DNA of 64,000 nt, taken from assembly GCF_002005445.1 (NCBI RefSeq), contig NZ_CP014692.1, positions 992,001 through 1,056,000 of the forward strand, given 5' to 3'. The position numbers were made by a program, and so were the translations under genes. The stretch comes from Acetobacter aceti (lineage in GTDB: Bacteria; Pseudomonadota; Alphaproteobacteria; Acetobacterales; Acetobacteraceae). The notes beneath the pieces were generated by a model, which made no database searches, was not told the origin of the DNA, and saw only the letters and a program-made list of their open reading frames with translations. Shown here piece by piece: positions 45,339-53,745 of this stretch; the first letter of the stretch is position 1; each line of letters begins with the position of its first letter.

Positions 45339-45620
45339 ATGGATATCTCGACAACTGCTGCCAGCACTGTGCAGGCGACGCTGGCATCTTCAGTTAATGA
45401 GGATGCGCCGCGCGGATCATCTGCAAGTAAAACCACGGCCTCAACGCCTTCGGTTTCGACTCTGAATGCGATGCCGGTAATCAATCCGTTATCGCATATT
45501 GATCCGGCACTCGGTATCGTGGTGGCCGAGACGTATAATACGACCGGAGTGGTCGTTGATCAGTATCCGACCCGCCATATGATGCTGCAATATTCACTGT
45601 ATGGTCTGTCTGATGGCTGA
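45339..45620 (+). CDS. Small hypothetical protein with a FlaG-like C terminus
   Basis: The 93-residue protein has a Ser/Thr/Ala-rich first half and a conserved-looking tail (NPLSHIDPALGIVVAETYNT, then TGVVVDQYPTRHMM). The pattern D-P-x-x-G-x-V-V followed by T-G-x-V-x-x-x-x-P resembles the C-terminal part of FlaG-like flagellar proteins, but this is a weak pattern match. The ATG has GGAGAAGCAGG in front of it. No flagellar genes are nearby. Confidence 0.5.
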   Translation: MDISTTAASTVQATLASSVNEDAPRGSSASKTTASTPSVSTLNAMPVINPLSHIDPALGIVVAETYNTTGVVVDQYPTRHMMLQYSLYGLSDG

Positions 45621-45815
45621 TTCTGTACTGAACTGACTGTGCATTATATTGATATCACTGTTGAAGCATAATCCAGTTATGCTGGTATGCATATCCATGG
45701 CTTGCCTTCTGTCTGGTCGAGGTTGATCCTGTCTCGATGTCATTGCACGTTGCTGAAGGGCGTAAAGCTGAAAATGCTGCGTCTGAAATGGTAGACGTGC
45801 GAGTGAGGCGAGGGA

Positions 45816-46970
45816 ATGCAGGGCATGTTGACGCAGCAGGAAAGCCAGGAAAATCAGGCAGCCGAAGTTCAGGGTGACATGGGGCGAGGAACTGCCGCGG
45901 TTACGAGTGAGCTTTACGAGCGAACTGGTCCGGATCTCCGGCGCATAAGCCTTAATCCTGATTTCTGGTATCCGGTCGCATGGTCTCACAAGATCAAACC
46001 CGGCAAGGCGTTTGCAACGCGTTTCGCAGGCGAGCCGATTGTGATCGTTCGCCCTGATAATGGGGCTCCCATTTACGCACTGGAAGACCGTTGCGCGCAC
46101 CGGCAGGTTCCCCTCAGTAAAGGCACTGTGGATGGCGATGTGGTGCGGTGCTGTTATCACGGTTGGTCGTTTGACCGAAAAGGTTCATGCGTCACCGTGC
46201 CTTACCTCAACAAGCCGGGCGTCGGGCGCGGTGTGAAGACTTATCCGTGTCATGAACGTAGTGGACTGGTCTTCATTTTCCCCGGTGATCCCGAACTGGC
46301 GAAGACAGTTCCGGTGCCGATCCCGTGTCAGGCTGACAATCCCGAGTTCAAGACGCGGCATTTCGATCCACTGGTGAACTGTCATTATTCATTCATGCAC
46401 GAAAACCTGATGGACATGAATCATCAGTTTCTGCACCGCAAGCAGATGGGGCAGATCACGGCCCGTTTCATGGGGCAGAGCAAGGGTGAGAATTTTGTGG
46501 AGGCCAGCTACAGTTTCGCCCGGAAAGGGGGAGACCAGCCGCTGGCCGAGCGTCTCATCTTTGGCAGGCATGACAAGACCATCGATATCAAAGACCAGCC
46601 GGTCGATGAGATTGTCACCATCCGTACGACATATCCTTATCAGACACTCCAGATCAGAGATAAGGACGGTGACCTCGTCATGGATCTCTGGGTGGCCTAT
46701 GTGCCGCTGGGCAAGGACGAGACGGCGACGCAGAGTTATGGCCTGCTCTCGGTCAAACGTCCGAAATGGAAGTTCCTGCTTGATCTGGCGTGGCCGGTGC
46801 TGGGCATCTTCACCAACCGTATCTTCATGGAAGACAAGGAGATCGTGGAGATGGAGCAGCAGGCTTGGAGGGATCTCGGAGGCGACCATAATGTCGAGGT
46901 CTTCCCGGTCGTGCGTAATCTGAGAGAATTGCTGATCCGTTCGGGCGTTCCGCTTCCGACAGAGCGTTGA
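45816..46970 (+). CDS. Rieske-type non-heme iron oxygenase, orphan
   Basis: The protein of 384 residues has a Rieske 2Fe-2S centre (CAHRQVPLSKG then CCYHGWSFD) and a mononuclear iron site in HENLMDMNHQFLH, as in aromatic ring-hydroxylating oxygenase alpha subunits. It has no reductase gene beside it. It could hydroxylate or demethylate a small substrate. A glycine betaine monooxygenase role was considered because that step is missing from the island, but nothing in the context supports it. A second ATG at 45825 is possible. Confidence 0.83.
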   Translation: MQGMLTQQESQENQAAEVQGDMGRGTAAVTSELYERTGPDLRRISLNPDFWYPVAWSHKIKPGKAFATRFAGEPIVIVRPDNGAPIYALEDRCAHRQVPLSKGTVDGDVVRCCYHGWSFDRKGSCVTVPYLNKPGVGRGVKTYPCHERSGLVFIFPGDPELAKTVPVPIPCQADNPEFKTRHFDPLVNCHYSFMHENLMDMNHQFLHRKQMGQITARFMGQSKGENFVEASYSFARKGGDQPLAERLIFGRHDKTIDIKDQPVDEIVTIRTTYPYQTLQIRDKDGDLVMDLWVAYVPLGKDETATQSYGLLSVKRPKWKFLLDLAWPVLGIFTNRIFMEDKEIVEMEQQAWRDLGGDHNVEVFPVVRNLRELLIRSGVPLPTER

Positions 46971-47254
46971 TGCTGGAATCAGGCTTCTGCGGCGCCGAGG
47001 TCTGACGCATCGAGAGTCTGTCCGCCTTCATTATGGCGCAGTCAGAAGGGCGGTCCTTCCGGTGGCGATTGGTCCGAAGATGACTGTTCCATTGCAGCCT
47101 GTGCTTCGGGGTTGATTTTTTCAGGGGAAATGGTCATACCGCCCCTGCCTGTGTCCAGTGACACGGGACTTCACACGCAGCGTCCGCACTGGTGTCCGTT
47201 CTTTCGGATTTGGTGCGCTGCGGAGGAACAACCGGAACGCAAGGATTTTGAATC

Positions 47255-48055
47255 ATGGCGATGCCTGATTTCACACTGCGTCAGCTGCTTGAAGCTGGCG
47301 TTCACTTTGGTCACCACACCCGCCGCTGGAACCCGCGCATGGCGCCGTACCTGTTCGGTGTGCGTAACCAGGTTCACATCATCGACCTGCAGCAGACCGT
47401 TGTTCTGCTTGACCGCGCGCTGAAGGTCATTCGTGATACGGTCGCGAGCGGTGGCCGTGTTCTGTTCGTCGGCACCAAGCGCGCAGCGTCCGATCAGGTT
47501 GCTGAAGCGGCACAGCGTTGCGGTCAGTACTACGTCAATCACCGCTGGCTCGGCGGCATGCTGACCAACTGGAAGACCATCACGGGCTCCATCAAGCGTC
47601 TGCGCCAGATCGAAGACATGCTGGATGGTGAGACACAGGGTCTGACGAAAAAGGAAATCCTCGACATCACCCGCGACAAGGAAAAGCTTGAGCGCTCCCT
47701 CGGTGGTATCAAGGAAATGGGCGGCCTGCCTGATATCCTGTTCGTCATCGATACAACGAAAGAGAAGCTGGCGATCGAAGAAGCTAACAAGCTTGGCATT
47801 CCTGTCGTCGCCGTTCTCGACAGCAATTCGAATCCTGAAGGCGTGACCTATCCGATTCCGGGTAACGATGACGCCATCCGTGCGATCGAGCTGTATTGCA
47901 ACCTGGTTTCCAGCGCTGTCCTCGACGGTATCTCCGCCGAGATGACCGCTTCCGGCCGTGACTTTGGCGCAGCTGAAGAGCTGCCTGTTTCCGAGGTTGC
48001 TGCTGTTGAAGGAACAGCGGAAGCTCCGGCTGCGGTCCCTGCTGAAGCAGGTTGA
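47255..48055 (+). CDS. rpsB: 30S ribosomal protein S2
   Basis: The 266-residue protein matches bacterial S2 throughout: [36 protein letters not shown] and [18 protein letters not shown] 30-residue acidic, Ala-rich tail extends past the core. It is followed by tsf in the standard order, with two hairpins between. The 284 bases upstream should contain the promoter and leader; no specific element was recognised there. Confidence 0.98.
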   Translation: MAMPDFTLRQLLEAGVHFGHHTRRWNPRMAPYLFGVRNQVHIIDLQQTVVLLDRALKVIRDTVASGGRVLFVGTKRAASDQVAEAAQRCGQYYVNHRWLGGMLTNWKTITGSIKRLRQIEDMLDGETQGLTKKEILDITRDKEKLERSLGGIKEMGGLPDILFVIDTTKEKLAIEEANKLGIPVVAVLDSNSNPEGVTYPIPGNDDAIRAIELYCNLVSSAVLDGISAEMTASGRDFGAAEELPVSEVAAVEGTAEAPAAVPAEAG

Positions 48056-48061
48056 TTGAAG

Positions 48062-48139
48062 GGCGGGAGTTCGTGGAGCATATCCACAGACTCCGCCGCT
48101 GAAAGATTGCAAGCACGTCCCGCATGGTGACGTGCTTGC
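48062..48139 (+). terminator. Two hairpins between rpsB and tsf
   Basis: The first structure pairs GGCGGGAGT (48062-48070) with ACTCCGCC (48090-48097) and has an inner GTGGA/TCCAC stem. The second pairs GCAAGCACGTC (48109-48119) with GACGTGCTTGC (48129-48139) around a 9-base loop. Neither has a strong T run, so they probably reduce read-through or protect the rpsB transcript rather than stop transcription completely. Confidence 0.6.
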
Positions 48140-48160
48140 TGCTATTGTGGAGAAAGAATC

Positions 48161-49066
48161 ATGGCGGAAATCACTGCTGCCCTCGTGAAGGAACTGCGCG
48201 AGAAGACCGGTGCAGGCATGATGGACTGCAAAAAGGCGCTCAAGGAAGCTGCCGGTGAAATCGAAGGCGCCATTGACTGGCTGCGCACGAAGGGACTTGC
48301 TGCTGCTGCCAAGAAATCCGGTCGCGTAACTGCCGAGGGCCTCGTGGGCGTTGTCTCCGAAGGCAAGCGCGCAGCGATGGTTGAGGTGAATGCCGAGACC
48401 GACTTCGTCGCCCGTAACGAAGCATTCCAGGGCTTTGTCGAGGAAGTCGCCAAGGCTGCCCTGACGGCTGGTGAAGATATTGAGAACATCAAGAAGGCAA
48501 CGGTTGCTTCTGGCCGTACGGTTGCTGACGAGCTGACTCACCTCATCGCCACGATCGGTGAGAATATGTCGATCCGTCGCGCCCGCGTTCTCGAAGTGCC
48601 GTCTGGTGTTGTCGCCACCTATATTCACGGTGCTCTGAAGCCGGGTCTCGGCAAGATCGGTGTGCTGGCTGCTATCGAAGCGCCGTCCGAAAGCGATGCC
48701 ATCATTGCTCTGGGTCGTCAGGTCGGTATGCATGTCGCCGCAACGCGTCCGGCTGCCCTTGATGTGAGCAGCATTGATCCGGAATCTGTCGAGCGTGAGC
48801 GCACGGTTCTGAAGGAGCAGGCTCTGGCCTCCGGCAAGCCGGAAGCGATCGTCGAAAAGATGATCGACGGCCGTATCCGCAAGTTCTACGAAGAAGTTGT
48901 TCTTCTGGAGCAGGTCTGGGTTCATGACGGCGAGAGCCGCGTGAAAGACGTTCTTTCCAAGGCTGGCGTCAAGCTGGCTGGATTTGATCGTTATCAGCTC
49001 GGTGAAGGCATCGAGAAAGAAGAGAATGACTTCGCTGCTGAAGTAGCCAAGGCTGCTGGCAACTAA
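48161..49066 (+). CDS. tsf: Elongation factor Ts
   Basis: The 301-residue protein begins with the EF-Ts domain ([20 protein letters not shown]) and has the [13 protein letters not shown] motif that contacts EF-Tu, with both core subdomains present. It exchanges GDP for GTP on EF-Tu. It ends 17 bases before recO, whereas pyrH would be the usual neighbour in many bacteria. Confidence 0.98.
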   Translation: MAEITAALVKELREKTGAGMMDCKKALKEAAGEIEGAIDWLRTKGLAAAAKKSGRVTAEGLVGVVSEGKRAAMVEVNAETDFVARNEAFQGFVEEVAKAALTAGEDIENIKKATVASGRTVADELTHLIATIGENMSIRRARVLEVPSGVVATYIHGALKPGLGKIGVLAAIEAPSESDAIIALGRQVGMHVAATRPAALDVSSIDPESVERERTVLKEQALASGKPEAIVEKMIDGRIRKFYEEVVLLEQVWVHDGESRVKDVLSKAGVKLAGFDRYQLGEGIEKEENDFAAEVAKAAGN

Positions 49067-49083
49067 GATCAGGTCGTTCTGAT

Positions 49084-49854
49084 ATGAGCGGGGGCGGGGC
49101 ATCTCTTGAGTGGGAAGCACCCGCCCTTGTTTTATCTGTGGCGCCGTTTGGAGAAGCCGATGCGCTGGTGCATCTCTTCTCACCGGCTCAGGGTGTCTCG
49201 CATGGGCTGGTTAAAGGTGGCCTTGGTCGCCGGAATGCTGCGACGTGGCAGAGTGGCAATCTTGTGCAGGTTCAGTGGCGGGCGCGCATTCCCGGGCAGC
49301 TCGGGACTGTAGTCGGTGAACTGGCGGGCCCCAATGCTGCCCGAGCGCTTTCTTCAAGGGCCAGCCTTGCCTGCCTGACCTCTCTGTGTGCTGTTGCAGA
49401 TAGTGCGCTGGCGGAAGGCGAGCCTTATCCCGGACTGTGTCAGGACAGCGCGCAGGTGCTTGCGATGCTGGGTACGCAGGATCCCGAAACGGAAATTTCG
49501 ACTCTCATCCGTTGGGAAACGGTCCTGCTGCGGGATCTTGGTTTTGCACTGGATCTGTTCTGTTGCGCTGTGACTGGACGGACGGACAGCCTGATTTATG
49601 TTTCGCCACGCACGGGACGCGCTGTGTCTGAGGAGGGAGCCGGAGAATGGGCTTCCCGTCTGCTGCCCTTGCCCGGATTTCTGCTTGATGACGCCGACTG
49701 TGGCACACCGGAGGACTGGCGGGATGGTCTGCGGCTGACGGGACATTTTCTGTCACGCGACGTCTTTGGTCCTCTTCATCGTTCACTGCCTGCAGCAAGA
49801 ATCAGGCTGACAGATGTTGTGCAGTCTTTTGTGGTTGGTCCGGGTAGCTACTGA
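49084..49854 (+). CDS. recO: DNA repair protein RecO
   Basis: The 256-residue protein has the RecO layout: an N-terminal OB fold (EWEAPALVLSVAPFGEADAL, then FSPAQGVSHGLVKGG) and a helical C terminus (FLSRDVFGPLHRSLPAARIR). RecO loads RecA onto SSB-coated DNA. It starts 17 bases behind tsf and is probably co-transcribed. No zinc cysteine pairs are seen. Confidence 0.9.
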   Translation: MSGGGASLEWEAPALVLSVAPFGEADALVHLFSPAQGVSHGLVKGGLGRRNAATWQSGNLVQVQWRARIPGQLGTVVGELAGPNAARALSSRASLACLTSLCAVADSALAEGEPYPGLCQDSAQVLAMLGTQDPETEISTLIRWETVLLRDLGFALDLFCCAVTGRTDSLIYVSPRTGRAVSEEGAGEWASRLLPLPGFLLDDADCGTPEDWRDGLRLTGHFLSRDVFGPLHRSLPAARIRLTDVVQSFVVGPGSY

Positions 49855-49971
49855 TTTCAGCCAGAGTTCAGCACTCAGTGGCAAAAGATTCTTTCCGAAT
49901 GCCGGATAGTGTACTTAAGCTTGGTCAGATTTTGTTGCGTTGAAAGATGCATAACTGGCGGACCTGCAGCA

Positions 49972-50760
49972 TTATTCCAGAAAAGCAGTCACGGTGCCGA
50001 GTGTATTAAACTGCACGCTTACATGCGTCCGGTGCGGCACAAAAAATGCGCCTGACAGCGAACCTGTTGTTACAACTGTGCCCGCCTCGATAGGCAGTCC
50101 ACGTTTGCTGGCATGATTGGCCAGCCAGACCAGCAACCGCGTCAGATCGTTTACCGCGTTTCCGCCAACTTTTTCGGAGACGCGGTGATGATCGATTCTC
50201 ATCACGAACTTTTCCTGAGCTGGATCGAAATTCCGCCAGTCTGAATAAGCCGGGCCGAGAATAAGCGCGCCGTGATTCTGCTGATCGGCCATATGCGTCA
50301 GGCGCGACTGACAGCCCGGTTCGATAAACCGTGTGTCCACGACCTCAATGGCTGGATGCACGCTTCCAACAGCCGACAGAATAGCGTCTGCGGACAGATC
50401 CGGACCGACGGCCTTGTCGAAGCGGTAGGCGATTTCCGCTTCCACCCCGCGATGGTTAAAAAAATCCGCAGGCAGAATGACACCATCACTGAACAATGTT
50501 TCAGCGTGTAGCGGGGCGGCAGACGGTTCTGAAACGGAGCTTGAGGCTCCGACTTTCCAGCCGCGAACGGGACCGCCCAGAGATGCGAGATGATTCTGTA
50601 CCTCATAAGCGGCCTCTTCGGAATCGGGGAGCAAATGAGGGGGCAGCGATATGATAGGAGGCGCATCGCCCTGACGGACGACATGCAGGGTACGCGCCAG
50701 TATAAGAGAACTGGTCGGGCTACTGTGGTTTTCGGCCATGAACCGTCTGTGTCCGGACAT
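49972..50760 (-). CDS. 2-keto-4-pentenoate hydratase-like protein (FAH superfamily)
   Basis: The 262-residue protein resembles MhpD-type hydratases. Signs are GWKVGASS, GVEAEIAYRFDKAVGP with two metal-binding glutamates, HPAIEVVDTRF and the late GTVVTTGSLSGAFFVP block. Such enzymes hydrate dienoates in aromatic catabolism or act as related decarboxylases. No other aromatic pathway gene is adjacent. It lies on the minus strand, convergent with recO. The start could also be the ATG at 50739. Confidence 0.78.
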   Translation of the reverse strand: MSGHRRFMAENHSSPTSSLILARTLHVVRQGDAPPIISLPPHLLPDSEEAAYEVQNHLASLGGPVRGWKVGASSSVSEPSAAPLHAETLFSDGVILPADFFNHRGVEAEIAYRFDKAVGPDLSADAILSAVGSVHPAIEVVDTRFIEPGCQSRLTHMADQQNHGALILGPAYSDWRNFDPAQEKFVMRIDHHRVSEKVGGNAVNDLTRLLVWLANHASKRGLPIEAGTVVTTGSLSGAFFVPHRTHVSVQFNTLGTVTAFLE

Positions 50761-50943
50761 AAAATTTTGCTGTGGTTTATAAAGCCTTAATTTTGTCAGA
50801 CGAAAGGCGATAGGAAAAAATACTCCGATTTTACCGTTTAACCGTTTTTCAGGACCGGATAAGGAGACATATCCTCCGGTTCATGTCGTTTTCAGAAATT
50901 GTAAAGTCCAGAGAGCCGCCGAGTCTGCTTGTACCAGAAGGGC

Positions 50944-51396
50944 TTACCATTCAGCTCCAATGACATGTTTGGGCTGATTGGGGCCGGGATCAGCGTTCTC
51001 TGACCAGATGCTCCAGTCCCAGCCGGGATGCTGGTTGATTTCCGCGGTCATGGCGGCCTGACTGTGCACTCCTTTCAGTGTTTTGTGTGAATAGTCTACA
51101 AACGCCGCCTGACTGCCCATATAGACACAGCCACAGCCGATGCGGTCAGCGTAAAGATAGACGGGGCCGGTACTGGTCGGACGGTAGGTCAGCATTCCGG
51201 TCGGGATAAGATTCATCATCTCATAGCGCGCTGTCGTATTGGCGGCATGAGCGGTGAAGCCACTGTAAGCAAGCTGTTCATCAGTCCTGAGGTAGCGATC
51301 CGCCGGTGAACAGGCGGCAAGACCGCCCAGAGCGGCGAACAGAGAGGCAAATCGAAATGCCGGACGGCGTGAAAAACCGGTCAGGACGTTGGCCAA
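50944..51396 (-). CDS. Small lipoprotein with a TTG start
   Basis: The 150-residue protein starts at TTG 51396, where GGAGAG lies seven bases upstream; no ATG or GTG fits. It has a basic N terminus, a hydrophobic stretch (FASLFAALGGL) and a lipobox LAAC with Cys29, followed by SPADRYLRTDEQLAYSG. The rest is polar with an odd YADRIGCGCVYMGSQ segment and is not recognised. It is divergent from parC, with only 45 bases between the two starts, and upstream of the hydratase on the same strand. Confidence 0.75.
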   Translation of the reverse strand: MANVLTGFSRRPAFRFASLFAALGGLAACSPADRYLRTDEQLAYSGFTAHAANTTARYEMMNLIPTGMLTYRPTSTGPVYLYADRIGCGCVYMGSQAAFVDYSHKTLKGVHSQAAMTAEINQHPGWDWSIWSENADPGPNQPKHVIGAEW

Positions 51397-51441
51397 AGCG
51401 TATCTCTCCGTTATGGGTGCGCACGACGGAGGACACAGGAC

Positions 51442-53661
51442 ATGAGTGACACGTTCGCAGGCCATATCGAGGATACCCGACTTACCGACGCCCTGAGCGA
51501 GCGGTATCTGGCTTACGCGCTGTCGACAATCATGTCCCGCTCGTTGCCGGACGTGCGGGACGGTCTCAAACCGGTGCACAGGCGACTCATCTTCGCCATG
51601 CACCAGCTTCGTCTTGATCCCGCATCCGGGTTTAAAAAGTGTGCACGTGTCGTCGGTGACGTGATCGGTAAATATCATCCGCACGGCGACGCCTCGGTTT
51701 ACGAGGCGCTGGTGCGGCTCGCGCAGGACTTCGCGGTCCGATTCCCGCTCGTGGAAGGGCAGGGTAATTTCGGCTCCGTGGACGGCGATAACGCCGCCGC
51801 CATGCGATACACCGAAGCCCGTCTCACCAAGGTCGCGCAGGCGCTGCTCGAAGGCATCAATGACGACGCTGTCGATTTCCGCCCCACCTATGACGGCGAA
51901 GACGCCGAGCCGATCGTCCTGCCTGCCGCCTTCCCGAATCTGCTGGCCAATGGCGCGGCGGGAATCGCCGTCGGCATGGCGACCAGTATTCCACCGCACA
52001 ACGCCGGTGAAATCTGCGCGGCTGCGGGCCTGCTGATCCGCAAGCCGGACGCGACTGTGGCCGAACTCCTTCAGCATATGCCCGGTCCGGACTTCCCGAC
52101 AGGCGGCATCATCGTCGAGGATGCGGACGCCATTCTGAAGGCTTACGAAACCGGTCGTGGCGGTTTCCGTATCCGCTCCCGCTGGGAAGTCGAGCAGGGT
52201 CGTTTCGGGACGTGGCTGATCGTGGTCACCGAAATCCCCTATCAGGTGCAGAAATCGCGCCTGATCGAGCAGATCGCCGACCTGCTGGTGCAGAAGAAAC
52301 TGCCTCTGCTGGCTGATATCCGTGATGAAAGCTCATCCGATATCCGTCTTGTGCTGGAACCGAAAAACCGCACCATCGAGCCGGAAGTGCTGATGGAGAC
52401 GCTGTTCAGGGCGACCCAGCTTGAGAGCCGCTTTTCGCTCAACATGAACGTCATCGGCCCGGATCGTGCTCCCGGCGTGCTGGATCTCCGGTCCGTGTTG
52501 CAGGCGTGGCTCGACCACCGCCACGAAGTGCTGGAACGTCGCAGCTCCCATCGCCTCGCCGCCGTCGAGAAGCGCCTCGAAATCCTTGAAGGCTTCCTCG
52601 CCGTCTACCTCAATCTCGATGAGGTGATCCGCATCATCCGCGAGGAAGACGACGCCAAGGCCAGCCTGATGGCGACCTTCAGCCTGACGGACATGCAGGC
52701 CGAGGCCGTCCTCAACATGCGTCTGCGCAGCCTGCGGCGTCTGGAAGAGATCGAGATCCGTAAGGAGCACACCGCTCTTTCCGCCGAACGCGACGAACTC
52801 CACGCTCTGCTGGCCGACAGGACGCTCCGCTGGTCCCGTATCGCCGCCGAGGTGAAGGAAATCGGCAGGAACTTTGGTTCCGGAGCGCTGGGGGCACGCC
52901 GCAGCACGCTCGGCGCACCACCGCCACAGATCGACCTTTCCGCCGCCACTCTGGTCGAGCGCGAGCCGCTGACCATGATCCTGTCTGAAAAAGGCTGGGT
53001 CCGTGCGGTGAAAGGCCACGGTATCGACGCCAGCACCCAGAAGTTCAAGGAAGGCGACAGCCTCCTGCTCGCGCTGCCCTGCCAGAGCACGGACCGTATC
53101 TGCTTCTTCGCCACGGACGGTCGCGCCTTCACCGTCAACGCGGGTGATCTCCCGCGCGGTCGTGGCGACGGCCAGCCGGTCCGCCTGCTGATGGACCTCT
53201 CCAATGACGAGGAGATTCTCTCCGTGTTCGTCATTGAGGAAGGCAAGCAGCGTCTCGTCGCTTCCAGCGTCGGACGCGGCATGATCGTGGCTGACAGTGA
53301 TTTCGCCGCTGAAAAACGTGGCGGGAAGCAGGTTCTCAACCTCAAGGACGATGAAAGCGCCCGTCTGTGCGTTCCGGCGCAGGGCGATCACGTCGCGGTC
53401 TATGGCGGCGACAAACGCCTGCTCGTCTTCCCCGTCGATCAGCTTCCGGTCATGGCGAAAGGGTTGGGAGTCACGCTCCAGAAGTATCCGGATGGAGGCG
53501 CGAAACTCGGTCTGCGACAGGCTGTGGTGTTCAGTGCGACGGAAGGGCTGCTCTGGCCTGGCGCTGTGCGGGTGCGGGGCTTTGCCGAGCTGGAGCCCTG
53601 GGTGAGCAAACGCGCCGCCACGGGCAAGGCGGCTCCGCCCTGGGCGATGAAAAAAGCCTGA
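51442..53661 (+). CDS. parC: DNA topoisomerase IV subunit A
   Basis: The 739-residue protein has the type IIA A-subunit core: the quinolone-resistance region around residues 77-95 ([20 protein letters not shown]), the catalytic Tyr123 in [10 protein letters not shown], and a C-terminal beta-pinwheel. The pinwheel is short, and the gene lies behind recO, so ParC is preferred to GyrA. It decatenates daughter chromosomes. The residue matching E. coli ParC Ser80 is Ala84; the Glu84 equivalent is kept as Glu88. GGAGG precedes the ATG. Confidence 0.92.
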   Translation: MSDTFAGHIEDTRLTDALSERYLAYALSTIMSRSLPDVRDGLKPVHRRLIFAMHQLRLDPASGFKKCARVVGDVIGKYHPHGDASVYEALVRLAQDFAVRFPLVEGQGNFGSVDGDNAAAMRYTEARLTKVAQALLEGINDDAVDFRPTYDGEDAEPIVLPAAFPNLLANGAAGIAVGMATSIPPHNAGEICAAAGLLIRKPDATVAELLQHMPGPDFPTGGIIVEDADAILKAYETGRGGFRIRSRWEVEQGRFGTWLIVVTEIPYQVQKSRLIEQIADLLVQKKLPLLADIRDESSSDIRLVLEPKNRTIEPEVLMETLFRATQLESRFSLNMNVIGPDRAPGVLDLRSVLQAWLDHRHEVLERRSSHRLAAVEKRLEILEGFLAVYLNLDEVIRIIREEDDAKASLMATFSLTDMQAEAVLNMRLRSLRRLEEIEIRKEHTALSAERDELHALLADRTLRWSRIAAEVKEIGRNFGSGALGARRSTLGAPPPQIDLSAATLVEREPLTMILSEKGWVRAVKGHGIDASTQKFKEGDSLLLALPCQSTDRICFFATDGRAFTVNAGDLPRGRGDGQPVRLLMDLSNDEEILSVFVIEEGKQRLVASSVGRGMIVADSDFAAEKRGGKQVLNLKDDESARLCVPAQGDHVAVYGGDKRLLVFPVDQLPVMAKGLGVTLQKYPDGGAKLGLRQAVVFSATEGLLWPGAVRVRGFAELEPWVSKRAATGKAAPPWAMKKA

Positions 53662-53671
53662 GAGAGTCTGC

Positions 53672-53687
53672 GCGGGTGAAGACCCGC
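53672..53687 (+). repeat. Short hairpin behind parC
   Basis: GCGGGT (53672-53677) and ACCCGC (53682-53687) pair around a GAAG loop, 10 bases after the parC stop. No T run follows. It may only mark the gene end. Confidence 0.3.
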
Positions 53688-53745
53688 CTCATCGCGCGGT
53701 TCGCATCATGCAGGACATAATCCCATCCTGACGATCCTCATCCTG

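Noticed and set aside
45816..46970. Rieske protein as glycine betaine monooxygenase GbcA
   Set aside because: It is 18 kb from the nearest choline gene, has no GbcB-type reductase and lies among housekeeping genes; the motifs fit any Rieske oxygenase.
50944..52077. A 377-residue minus-strand frame covering the lipoprotein and part of parC
   Set aside because: Only the last 150 residues have a signal peptide, lipobox and ribosome site; the upstream part is a shadow of parC.
53701..53730. ATG at 53708 as the start of hyfB
   Set aside because: That frame reads seven codons and stops at TGA, so it cannot be the hyfB start.
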